Source: Actinomycetota bacterium
Lineage (GTDB): Bacteria > Actinomycetota > CADDZG01 > WHSQ01
Assembly: GCA_009377815.1 (NCBI GenBank)
Contig: WHTI01000002.1
Span: 28,030-92,029, forward strand
DNA length: 64,000 bases
Reading direction: 5' to 3'
Both the position numbers and the translations under genes were made by a program. The notes under the pieces are model-generated. The model saw only the letters and a program-made list of their open reading frames with translations. It was not told the origin of the DNA and did not search any database. Below, piece after piece: positions 38,965-47,771 of this stretch. Each line of letters begins with the position of its first letter. Positions within the stretch are counted from its first letter, which is position 1.

Positions 38965-39840
38965 TCAGCTCGCCTTGTGCTTCAGTACGTCACTCAACTC
39001 ATCGAGGAGACGAATCGTGGATGCGGCACGACCTCTCCAGAATCCTGAGATCACTGGGAATTGTTCGGCAAGACAGGCATGGATCCGCTCCCATCGAACG
39101 GCCTCCGATCGAAGCCAGCCGATGGTTGATCCGGAGTCTTGCTCCAACATCGTCTTGAGGATGAAGCGTCGCTCTCCCACGCGCAGCCCGACCTTCGACG
39201 ATCTGGCCCCGCGCTCCAGATCCTTGCGGGTAAGGATCATGCCGCTTCGCACCGGAGCGAGGATCGCGGAGACGCACTCATCAATCGAAGAGCCTTCCTC
39301 CACCTCCGTTGTGCTCCGCAACTGCAAGGGGAGGGCCGCCTGCCGGCCGATGCTTGCGGCCTCATCGGCCAGAACTTCCATCAAGAGCTCGGCCCAGGTC
39401 CGATAGAAATCGCCTCCGATCTCGCGGACCTTCGCCAGAAACGCCGGCATCCAGCTGAGTAGATGTTCCCAAAGGAGAGCATCGGCGGCTTGCTCTAGGA
39501 GTAGAGCACGGGCGGGATCGGACTCCTCCATCTGATCTGCCCGAAGCCCGGCATAGAGCCCAAGCAGTGATGCCGCATGATCGGATTCCACCGGAGGTGT
39601 TCGCCCGACCGCCTTCCAGAAACCCGCCACGCGATCGCGGGCTTCTCCTCCCATCATCCCTTCCTCCCCGAGATGAACCGAAGCGAACGGATAGATCTGA
39701 AGAACGAAGATGTTCGTGTACTCGATCCTGTCGGGCGAAGGACGCAGGCCGAGAACCCCGGCCATCGTTTCCTGTTCGCGCGACGGCTCTTCGACAAGGA
39801 CGGCCAGAGCCCTGATCAGCTCGACGCGTTCAGACGCCAT
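38965..39840 (-). CDS. TorD/DmsD-like molybdoenzyme maturation chaperone
   Basis: Cytosolic helical protein (IRALAVLVEEPSRE, LLGLYAGLRADQMEESDPARALLLEQAADALLWEHLLSWMPAFLAKVREIGGDFYRTWAELLMEVLADEA) overlapping the end of the molybdoenzyme gene. Confidence 0.75.
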   Translation of the reverse strand: MASERVELIRALAVLVEEPSREQETMAGVLGLRPSPDRIEYTNIFVLQIYPFASVHLGEEGMMGGEARDRVAGFWKAVGRTPPVESDHAASLLGLYAGLRADQMEESDPARALLLEQAADALLWEHLLSWMPAFLAKVREIGGDFYRTWAELLMEVLADEAASIGRQAALPLQLRSTTEVEEGSSIDECVSAILAPVRSGMILTRKDLERGARSSKVGLRVGERRFILKTMLEQDSGSTIGWLRSEAVRWERIHACLAEQFPVISGFWRGRAASTIRLLDELSDVLKHKAS

Positions 39841-42751
39841 GTTTGGGTTCCTCGTTGAGGAGGAAGACGTCTTTGGCAGGTTTCAGGGGACGCATCAGCC
39901 AGTACGGGCGACGGGTTCCGTCCGGAGAATGTTGTCGGGCTGACCGAGTGATCTCAAGCCAGCGCTTGAAGGTCTCGTGCGCCGCCTCGACGTCGACCGA
40001 GATGTCACCGTAAGCATCTCCCGGCTGAGCCTTGGTGACGCGTACGGCCTGATGCCAGCAGTGCTGTCCCGAGATCGGGTCGGGCTGCACGGGGAAGGTC
40101 AGATTCTGATGCACGCCCACGTCGCTCCACCACAGTCTCTTGGAGTCCGAGTCCGGGGAGTCGTACGGTTTCACATCCTCGGTCCGGCTCATCGACCATC
40201 TCTCTGAGGATCGATCGAGGGAGACGGTGGGCATTATCTGCCGCTGGCCCTGATCGCCGAGCTTCCACCGACCCATGTGGTGGCTGCAGGCGACTACACC
40301 GGGACGGATCCCCTCGGTGATCCAAGGCTTGAGCACGAAGTGACCGATTTCGGTCTCCACGCGGACGAGGTCGGTGGCGACGAGACCTAGGCGGCGTGCG
40401 TCGCTCGGGTGGATCCACAGGGGATTGGTGTGAGCGATCTCGTCGAGCCATTTCGAGTTCCCACCGCGCGTATGGATCTGGACAGGGAGCCGGAACGTCG
40501 AGATGAGGACCAACTGGTCGTCGTCCATCACCGAGGGATGAACATGGCTCCTCAGGTAGTTCGGGAGAGCGGCCTCCGCCCATCCCCACCGCGCCAGGGT
40601 GGTCGAGAAGAACTCAAGCCGACCACTCGGGGTCGGGAAGCCCTTCAGCACTTTCCCGTCGACGTTGACGCCAACGGGGCGACGCCCCTCGGAGTCTCCC
40701 TCTGGGGTGCCGACCGGAACGATGTTGGAACCGATCGGTGCTGGATCGGAGGTGAAGACTCGCCCGTGCGCACCCTCGTGGCTGCCGCGCAGCTCCTCCC
40801 TCGGAACGCCCTGTTCAAATACTTGTCCGACTCCCTTGGCGATCTCGAAGGCTCCGTAACGCCGCATGAACTCGAGCGGGGTCATGCCTTCGTTGGCCGC
40901 CCGCTCGGGCAGTCCCGGCACGGAGTTCTCGAACATGAACGAGTAGTACTCGTCGACCGAGAGTCGCTCGCCCGGCCGCTCAACCGATTCGTAATACTTC
41001 CTTATGCCCATCTTTCCGTCGGGATCGATGCGCCAGGAGAGCTCCATCCAGAACTCGTTTTCTTCCCACACCCCACCCGGGTTCACCTCGCGCGTGTCGT
41101 TCACCCGGACCCCGTCTCGTTCCCGCGCTGCCCGCATTACTGGTTGCCGGAATCCGATCCACATGCCGTCGTACTGCTCGTACGAATGGACATCGTGTCG
41201 CTCCGATCCGTGTCCCATGGGCAGTACGTAGTCAGCGAAGAACGCTGTCTCGCTCCAGGTGGGCGTGAGGGCGACATGGAGGCCGACCTTGTCGTGGTCG
41301 GTGAGCGCCTCAACCCAGCTGAACCCATCAGGGTTCGTCCACACGGGGTTATAGACGCGCGTGAAATAGACATCGAGCTTGCCCCTTCCTTCCTTCAAGA
41401 AGTGGGGGAGCAGAAAGGACATCTCATTGAGCGCGAGGGGAAACTCGAGCGGCCAGGTCATCTCATTCCAGTGGCGAGGATGTGCCGGTGTGTGGATCGG
41501 CCGGGGCACGTACTTGTTCCACGCATTGGGATGAACGCCGCCCGGGGTCGATACCGCCCCCAGCAGGGCGTTGAGGAGGAACAAGGTCCGGGAGACCTGC
41601 CAGCCCCCCAGGTTGCCCGCGGCTGCGGATCTCCAGTTGTGGGTCGAGAGGTGCTTGCCTGCGGTAGCGATCGTGGCGGCGATCTCTCGGAGGACGCCCG
41701 CGTCGACCCCAGACTCGGTCGCTGCGAACTCGAATGTGTATCCGGCATAGAGCTCCTTCAGGATCACCTCGAACTCTTCGAACGAAGCCTCCCGCTCCGG
41801 ATGGATCTCGTACATGTACTCATGCCAGTTCCACCACCGGCGTACGAACTCCCGGTCGTAGTGGTCGTTCTCGATCAGGTGATGAGCGATCGCCAGGTTG
41901 ATGGCTGCCTCACTGCCAGGATGAGGTGAGAACCAGTAGTCCGCGTGAGTGGCCGTGTTGGAGAGGCGCGTGTCGGCCACGATTAGCTTGGCGCCGTTCT
42001 GTTTCGCCTCCATCACTCGTTGGGCATGCGGATTGAAGTAGTGACCGGATTCGAGGTGGGAGCTAATGAGGTAGATGACCTTCGCGTTAGCGTGATCGGG
42101 GCTTGGCCGATCGATCCCCATCCAGTAGTGGTATCCGGCGCGCGCCCCACTGGAGCAGACATTTGTGTGGGAGTTGTGCCCGTCGACACCCCAGCTGGCC
42201 AGCACCCTCTCTGTGAAGCCGTCCTCTCCGGGTCGTCCGACGTGATACATGATCTCGTCGTGCCGCTCCTCCTCGATCGCCCGCCTGATCCTCCCGGCGA
42301 TGTCGTCGAGCGCCTCATCCCAGGTGACCTGCTCCCATCGGCCCTCTCCTCGGCCTCCCGCTCGCTTGAGGGGGTGCAGGATCCGATCGGGGTCTGTGAT
42401 CTGGTTGATAGTCGCAGGACCCTTGGCGCAGTTGCGCCCTCGTGATCCCGGGTGCTCTGGATTCCCTTCGAACTTACGGACCTCGAGCGTGTCCTTGTCG
42501 ATGTAGGCGAGGAGACCGCAGGCGGATTCACAGTTGAAGCACGTGGTCGGTACCAGCATGTACTTCCGCTCCACCCTCTTAGGGAAGGACTTCGGATCGA
42601 GCTCGACCCAGTTGTCCCATCTCTCCTTCGGTGGGTACATCGCGAGGTGAACCCTGCTGGGTCCGGGATAGAAAGTCTCTCCGCGAGCCTCCGTAGCGTC
42701 TCGGGCCGCGCTTACCCGTTCCCCTAGGTTGGTCAGATCTCGCTTATTCAT
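39830..42751 (-). CDS. Molybdopterin-dependent oxidoreductase, DMSO reductase superfamily; candidate SoeA-like cytoplasmic sulfite dehydrogenase
   Basis: CFNCESACGLLAYIDKDTLEVRKFEGNPEHPGSRGRNCAKG 4Fe-4S site; WEQVTWDEALDDIAGRIRR; TNVCSSGARAGYHYW; no twin-arginine signal at N-terminus. Confidence 0.85.
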   Translation of the reverse strand: MNKRDLTNLGERVSAARDATEARGETFYPGPSRVHLAMYPPKERWDNWVELDPKSFPKRVERKYMLVPTTCFNCESACGLLAYIDKDTLEVRKFEGNPEHPGSRGRNCAKGPATINQITDPDRILHPLKRAGGRGEGRWEQVTWDEALDDIAGRIRRAIEEERHDEIMYHVGRPGEDGFTERVLASWGVDGHNSHTNVCSSGARAGYHYWMGIDRPSPDHANAKVIYLISSHLESGHYFNPHAQRVMEAKQNGAKLIVADTRLSNTATHADYWFSPHPGSEAAINLAIAHHLIENDHYDREFVRRWWNWHEYMYEIHPEREASFEEFEVILKELYAGYTFEFAATESGVDAGVLREIAATIATAGKHLSTHNWRSAAAGNLGGWQVSRTLFLLNALLGAVSTPGGVHPNAWNKYVPRPIHTPAHPRHWNEMTWPLEFPLALNEMSFLLPHFLKEGRGKLDVYFTRVYNPVWTNPDGFSWVEALTDHDKVGLHVALTPTWSETAFFADYVLPMGHGSERHDVHSYEQYDGMWIGFRQPVMRAARERDGVRVNDTREVNPGGVWEENEFWMELSWRIDPDGKMGIRKYYESVERPGERLSVDEYYSFMFENSVPGLPERAANEGMTPLEFMRRYGAFEIAKGVGQVFEQGVPREELRGSHEGAHGRVFTSDPAPIGSNIVPVGTPEGDSEGRRPVGVNVDGKVLKGFPTPSGRLEFFSTTLARWGWAEAALPNYLRSHVHPSVMDDDQLVLISTFRLPVQIHTRGGNSKWLDEIAHTNPLWIHPSDARRLGLVATDLVRVETEIGHFVLKPWITEGIRPGVVACSHHMGRWKLGDQGQRQIMPTVSLDRSSERWSMSRTEDVKPYDSPDSDSKRLWWSDVGVHQNLTFPVQPDPISGQHCWHQAVRVTKAQPGDAYGDISVDVEAAHETFKRWLEITRSARQHSPDGTRRPYWLMRPLKPAKDVFLLNEEPKHGV

Positions 42752-42760
42752 CGTCGACTC

Positions 42761-44416
42761 TCAAGCGAGTGGGACGGCTTGGCCAGCTTGGACGTAGGCG
42801 TGCTCGTGTGCCAGTAATCCGAGGAGGGCGGCGATGGCCCCGATGGGGCCCAGCACCGATGTCTCCAAAGCGACGGCGCACAACACCACTCCAGAGGCGA
42901 AATACCAGCGGAAGCGACCACGCGTCATTTCCCACACCGCGAGAGAGCCATGAGAGGTTGATTCTCCGAGGGTTATCTCTCCCATCGTCATCAACAGATG
43001 TATCCCTGCGCTGACCGCGACGGTGAGGGCGGCCGCCGCACGTGCCCTGGATGGAAGGCCGCCTTGTCCCAGCAGGACCACGGCAGCACTTCCCGCCACG
43101 GTCATTTGAACGAGCAGGTGCGTCGGCAACAACGGGCTCTGCCACAGGTCCCGACCTTTCGATTGGGAAAAGAGGAAAGCGGTGTAGACCGCGGTCATGG
43201 CGCCGAACAAGAGGGCGGGGACCGCCAGGTACCGGATCCACTCGGGTTTGGACAAGATCGAAGCCGTCAGATGAGCGCCGAGTATGAGCCCATAAGCGGT
43301 GATGATGAACGCACCCCGAACCAGCCAGCTGCGCCACTGTGGGCGCGTGAAGATCATGTAGAAACGAAGTGGGTGGGTGAGGTCGGATATCAGGAGCGCT
43401 CCGGTGACGGCGAGGGCGAGAAGTGCCGCCATCGGAGCTACCCAACGAACGAGGTCGGCATCCCAGTCGATGAAGTCGAGAAGGGCAAGCGAAACCGCGA
43501 CGACGTATACGCCGGCGGATATCGACTTCGTCCAGGTGTAGAGGCTGACCCGCCAATCCCACGGCGCCTTGTGGGGGACGTCGTACGAAAGCACGGTGGC
43601 CGCACTCGAGTTCTGCCACGGACCGGGGTGGCCGGATTCAACCCCCTGGGATGATTTACCCTTTCGCCTCTGACTCCACATGTACCCGTCGCCTTCTGGA
43701 CGCCGGGCGGCGAGGGGATCGAGGGTCGTCTGATCGGCGCCCTTATAGAAGACCTTCGGCCGTGTTTCCTTTTCGGGCCGCCGAACCGCGACCGGCTCTC
43801 GGTTCACTATCTGTGAGACTTTCGAGTCGGGATCGTTCAGGTCTCCCACGATGATCGCCTCGACCGGGCACACAACGACGCAAGCGGGTTCCAAACCCAT
43901 GTCGAGCCGATGGGTGCAGAAGTTGCACTTCTCGGCCGAATGATCTTCCGGGTTGATGAAGATCGCATCGTATGGACACGCTGCGATACAGGCCTTGCAC
44001 CCAATACAGATCGACTTGTCGAAATCCACCAGACCGTCCGGCCGGCGATACATCGCTCCGGTTGGGCAGGCCGCCACGCAGGGGGCGTCATTGCACATCG
44101 AACACCGGGTGACCTGGAAGTTGCGTTTGGTCTGGGGGAAGAATCCCGTGTCAACCGACTTCACATAGGTCCGATTCACACCGACCGGTACCTGGTTCTC
44201 GGATTTGCACGCCGTTGTACAGGCGTGGCAACCGATGCAACGGGTTTGATCCAGAACCTTGACCCACTTGAACGGCCGCTCGAGAGTCCCGCCCAGACCC
44301 CCGCCCGAGAGCTCTATGGGGGTCGTGCTCACCACGATCGTCGTGTCATTGAGGCTATTGAGAACACCAGGCAGAGACACACAGGGAGATGATGCGTCTC
44401 TGCCTGGCTGGGTCAT
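42761..44416 (-). CDS. Fused 4Fe-4S ferredoxin-type (SoeB/PsrB-like) and NrfD/DmsC-type membrane anchor (SoeC-like) protein
   Basis: Four Cys clusters (CIGCHACTTAC, CSMCNDAPCVAAC, CIGCKACIAAC, CNFCTHRLDMGLEPACVVVC) followed in the same ORF by about 8 TM helices with LYTWTKSISAGVYVV, LTHPLRFYMIFTRPQWRSWLVRGAFI; MTQ start inferred at 44416. Confidence 0.88.
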   Translation of the reverse strand: MTQPGRDASSPCVSLPGVLNSLNDTTIVVSTTPIELSGGGLGGTLERPFKWVKVLDQTRCIGCHACTTACKSENQVPVGVNRTYVKSVDTGFFPQTKRNFQVTRCSMCNDAPCVAACPTGAMYRRPDGLVDFDKSICIGCKACIAACPYDAIFINPEDHSAEKCNFCTHRLDMGLEPACVVVCPVEAIIVGDLNDPDSKVSQIVNREPVAVRRPEKETRPKVFYKGADQTTLDPLAARRPEGDGYMWSQRRKGKSSQGVESGHPGPWQNSSAATVLSYDVPHKAPWDWRVSLYTWTKSISAGVYVVAVSLALLDFIDWDADLVRWVAPMAALLALAVTGALLISDLTHPLRFYMIFTRPQWRSWLVRGAFIITAYGLILGAHLTASILSKPEWIRYLAVPALLFGAMTAVYTAFLFSQSKGRDLWQSPLLPTHLLVQMTVAGSAAVVLLGQGGLPSRARAAAALTVAVSAGIHLLMTMGEITLGESTSHGSLAVWEMTRGRFRWYFASGVVLCAVALETSVLGPIGAIAALLGLLAHEHAYVQAGQAVPLA

Positions 44417-44441
44417 GAAGACGTCCCTCGAGCCGGGTCCA

Positions 44442-45725
44442 TCACCCGTGGGCGTTTTCGGAGGCGTACTTTTCGGTACGCAGTCGTGCCGTGATCTCGT
44501 GGCCAAGCATCTTCTCGGCCGCCGATAAACGCCCTGCCAGCCCTGCAGTGTCGGTGCTTCCACGCCGGTTGAGCCGATGGGTCGTCACGATCTTCAGGAA
44601 CTTGCTCACGCTCAGGCCGCCCGTGTACCGGGCCGCTCGACGGGTGGGAAGCACGTGATTCGTGCCTATGCATTTGTCGGAGTACACGACGGTCGCCTCC
44701 TCACCCAGGAAGATGGAACCGTAGTTGCGAAGGTTGTCGACGTACCAGTCCAGATCGTCAGTCTGGACCTCGAGATGTTCCGGACCGATCGAATCGCTGA
44801 TAGCGACGCTCTCTTCGCGGCTATCGGCGACCACTATCTGTCCATTCTCTCGCCAGGCGACCTCGGCGATCTCCTTCGTCGGCCAGTCTCTGAGGAGCTG
44901 CTCGACCTTCTCCAGGACCTCCTCGGCCAGCCTTCTGGAGGTGCTGACTAGCACGGCCTCCGATCGGGGGTCGTGCTCCGCTTGACCCAGAAGGTCCGCC
45001 GCGACGATGGAAGGATCGGCCGTTTCGTCGGCGATCACGAGGATCTCTGTGGGTCCGGCCAGGAGATCCACGCCGACCGTACCGAACAACTGACGTTTGG
45101 CTTCGGCTACGAATGCATTGCCTGCACCGGCGATGAAGTCGACAGGCTCGAGGTCGGCAAGAGCCCCATAGGCCATCGAGGCGAGAGCCTGAACGCCTCC
45201 GATGCAATAGATCTCCTCCGCTCCTGCGAGAAACATGGCAGACAGGGTTGCCGGGTTGATACCGTCGCCCCCCGACGGGGGACCCATAGCAATGACCTCT
45301 TTCACACCGGCGACACGCGCTGTACCGATGGTCATGAGGGCGGAGACGATGAGGGGGTAACGGCCACCCGGCGTATACGACCCGGCTCTCCCGATGGGGA
45401 TGACGCGTTGACCCAGCCACACCCCCGGTCGAACGTTCTCCTCGAAGTCCTCGAACTGCTCTCGTTGACGCTGTGCGAAGGCGCGGATATGCGAGAGAGC
45501 GAGTTCGATGTCTTCGAGCAGGATGCGAGAGAGTGACTTCAGCGCTCGATGGATCTCTTCCTGACTGACCCGGAAGGATGGAGGATCCCATTTATCGAAC
45601 TTCAGTGAGTAGCGTCGAACAGCGTCCTCGCCGTTCGTCCTGACGTCATCCAGGATCTCCGTCACCACTTGCTTGATATGAGAGTCATCCTCGTTGATCC
45701 GAGTACTCTCCTTCAGATACTCCAA
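44442..45725 (-). CDS. HisD-superfamily dehydrogenase, HpsN-like (sulfopropanediol 3-dehydrogenase candidate)
   Basis: PIGRAGSYTPGGRYPL, AGAGNAFVAEAKRQLFGTVGVDLLAGPTEILVIAD, QAEHDPRSEAVLVS, GPEHLEV, DKCIGTNHVLPTRRAARYTGGLSVSKFLK; no other his genes nearby. Confidence 0.82.
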   Translation of the reverse strand: MEYLKESTRINEDDSHIKQVVTEILDDVRTNGEDAVRRYSLKFDKWDPPSFRVSQEEIHRALKSLSRILLEDIELALSHIRAFAQRQREQFEDFEENVRPGVWLGQRVIPIGRAGSYTPGGRYPLIVSALMTIGTARVAGVKEVIAMGPPSGGDGINPATLSAMFLAGAEEIYCIGGVQALASMAYGALADLEPVDFIAGAGNAFVAEAKRQLFGTVGVDLLAGPTEILVIADETADPSIVAADLLGQAEHDPRSEAVLVSTSRRLAEEVLEKVEQLLRDWPTKEIAEVAWRENGQIVVADSREESVAISDSIGPEHLEVQTDDLDWYVDNLRNYGSIFLGEEATVVYSDKCIGTNHVLPTRRAARYTGGLSVSKFLKIVTTHRLNRRGSTDTAGLAGRLSAAEKMLGHEITARLRTEKYASENAHG

Positions 45726-45746
45726 GTTGCCCCCTCCTCAGTCGTT

Positions 45747-46523
45747 CTAAGAAATGGTCCATCCGCCATCGACAACAAGTGTGTGACCGGTGATCTGGCG
45801 GGCGCCGGGCGTTACCAGGAATCCGACCGCGTGAGCGATGTCTTCCGGTTCGGCCAGACGGCCCAGCGGGATGTGGGCAAGGATCTCTCGTCGGCCGCTT
45901 TCAGACTTCAGCGCGTTGGCCGTCAGATCCGTTTCGACGAACGTGGGTGCGACGGCGTTGACGGTTATGTCGTGGCGCGCCAGCTCGAATGCCAGCGACC
46001 TCGTAAGCATGATTAACGCGGATTTGCTGGCAGAGTAAGGAGCTCGGCTATCCAGTGCCACAAGTCCCGCTTGAGATGCGATGTTCACGATCGTGCCCCT
46101 GCACTCCGCCTGGATCATTGCGGTGGCGACAGCTTGGGACATGAAGAACGGACCCTTGAGGTTCGTATCCATGATCCAGTCCCAGGTTTCCTCGTCCACC
46201 TCGAGGGCCGATTGCAGACGATTTACCCCTGCGTTGTTCACCAGTATGTCTAGTCGTCCCTCGGCTGCGATCACTTCTTCGACGCATCGCTGCACCGAGT
46301 CGACGCTTCTAACGTCTAGCTCGTGAGGAACGGTGTCGAGATCCCGCGCGAGCAGGTCCGCTCGCTCCTTCTCTCGACTGGTGATCACGACGCGTGCACC
46401 TAGGTCGTGCAGTTCGCGCGCAACCGATGCTCCGATGCCGCGGCTCGCACCGGTGACCAGCGCCACCAAGCCATCGAGGCGCGAGTGCGAACGTGCCGTT
46501 TCGGTACTTGCCTGAGCTTCCAT
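45747..46523 (-). CDS. SDR family oxidoreductase (HpsO/HpsP-like candidate)
   Basis: GLVALVTGASRGIGASVARELHDLGA, NNAGVN, YSASKSALIMLTRSLAFELARHDITVNAVAP; start inferred at 46523. Confidence 0.85.
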   Translation of the reverse strand: MEAQASTETARSHSRLDGLVALVTGASRGIGASVARELHDLGARVVITSREKERADLLARDLDTVPHELDVRSVDSVQRCVEEVIAAEGRLDILVNNAGVNRLQSALEVDEETWDWIMDTNLKGPFFMSQAVATAMIQAECRGTIVNIASQAGLVALDSRAPYSASKSALIMLTRSLAFELARHDITVNAVAPTFVETDLTANALKSESGRREILAHIPLGRLAEPEDIAHAVGFLVTPGARQITGHTLVVDGGWTIS

Positions 46524-46622
46524 AATGCGGAAGAGTATTTCACCAGTGGGCAAGGTCGTGCAAGAGTGTTCCTGAGACATCGCGGCGGCGTCGGCTCAAC
46601 GAGCAAGGAGAGCGAGTGTTGC

Positions 46623-47567
46623 ATGGGTGAACTACTCGGGATTGCGTCCGGGATGTTCTACGGACTGAGTTCTGTTCTGTTCCGGATCGGTATGAGGCAC
46701 CGTAAGAACGACAACGGACTATTCATGGGTGTCTTCATGAACATCCTCCTTCTCGGTCCGCTCATGTTTCTATTCGAACGGAAGCCGGCGAACTGGAAAG
46801 GTGTGGTGCTCTTCCTGCTGGCCGGTTTGTTCGCTCCCTGGCTTGCCCGTGCGAGCATGCTGCGAGCGGTTCGTCTCATCGGTCCCGTTCGATCCAACGC
46901 GTTCATGCTCGGGGCGCCGCTCGTCACTGTTGCGATCAGTTCAACGTTCCTGGGAGAAGAAGTGGGCCTCCTGGAGGCGGTGGGCGGCTGTCTCGTTCTG
47001 GGTGGACTCGCGGTGGCAGGGCGCAGTGGACGATCGACCACTGCTGTGGGATTGGAGATCGAAGGCACAGCGGCGGTCGGCTCCGAACTTCCTGACGACG
47101 CGGGATCGATGATGGCTCGTTCCGAGGACTGGCCGCGGGGCCGCTTCTTCGCAGGGCTGGCCGCCTTCCTGATGGGGATGGGATTGGTGGTCCGAAAGAT
47201 GGGTCTGGATGAGTATTCAGATCCCGTGGCGGGGGCCTTTCTTGCATCTCTTGCCGCTCTCGTGATGATCCTCACCGAGACGACCTTGAAGGGCCGACTG
47301 GGGCAGTTGCGTAACGAGAATTTCTCCCCGATCCCATGGTGGTTCGTGGGGGCCGGATTTGCTGCGGCCGCGGCCATCTTGACTCAGTTCACCGCCATGC
47401 TCTACCTGCCCATCTGGATGGTGAGCGTGTTACTGAGCACGCATGGCCTGTGGACGTATTTCTGGAGCCACCTGCTTCTTCACGAGGATGAAGAGATGCA
47501 GGTGCGCGTGCTCGCAGCCATCTTGGTTTCCACGATCGGCATAGTCGTCCTCGCATGGCCCGCTTGA
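46623..47567 (+). CDS. EamA/DMT-family permease
   Basis: MGELLGIASGMFYGLSSVLFRIGMRH..., GAPLVTVAISSTFLGEEVGLLEAVGGCLVLGGL; RBS AAGGAGAGCGAG; ATG 46623. Confidence 0.82.
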   Translation: MGELLGIASGMFYGLSSVLFRIGMRHRKNDNGLFMGVFMNILLLGPLMFLFERKPANWKGVVLFLLAGLFAPWLARASMLRAVRLIGPVRSNAFMLGAPLVTVAISSTFLGEEVGLLEAVGGCLVLGGLAVAGRSGRSTTAVGLEIEGTAAVGSELPDDAGSMMARSEDWPRGRFFAGLAAFLMGMGLVVRKMGLDEYSDPVAGAFLASLAALVMILTETTLKGRLGQLRNENFSPIPWWFVGAGFAAAAAILTQFTAMLYLPIWMVSVLLSTHGLWTYFWSHLLLHEDEEMQVRVLAAILVSTIGIVVLAWPA

Positions 47568-47771
47568 TACGTCTGGGAAAGTTGGGGAAGGTCGGCCATC
47601 TTTCGATCGGCGAAGATGTTGACTCGTCGGATATCATGCGGTTGTTGGGATCCGTGGTCGGGAGCGACCGGTTCGGGAACGTGGCGTCCTTGACGAATGG
47701 GAGCGCCGCCGAGTCGGGGTTCTGCGACGATCCTGCACCTAGCCTTCAGTGAGCAGTCGGAAAGGTAAACC

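Noticed and set aside
40409-41929. 506-aa plus-strand ORF opposite the molybdoenzyme gene
   Set aside because: Low-complexity, no family motifs; antisense of a strongly conserved CDS.
44442-45725. Reading the HisD-family gene as histidine biosynthesis
   Set aside because: No other his genes nearby and it sits in a tight operon with a molybdoenzyme module and SDR; HpsN-like reading fits better, though not proven.
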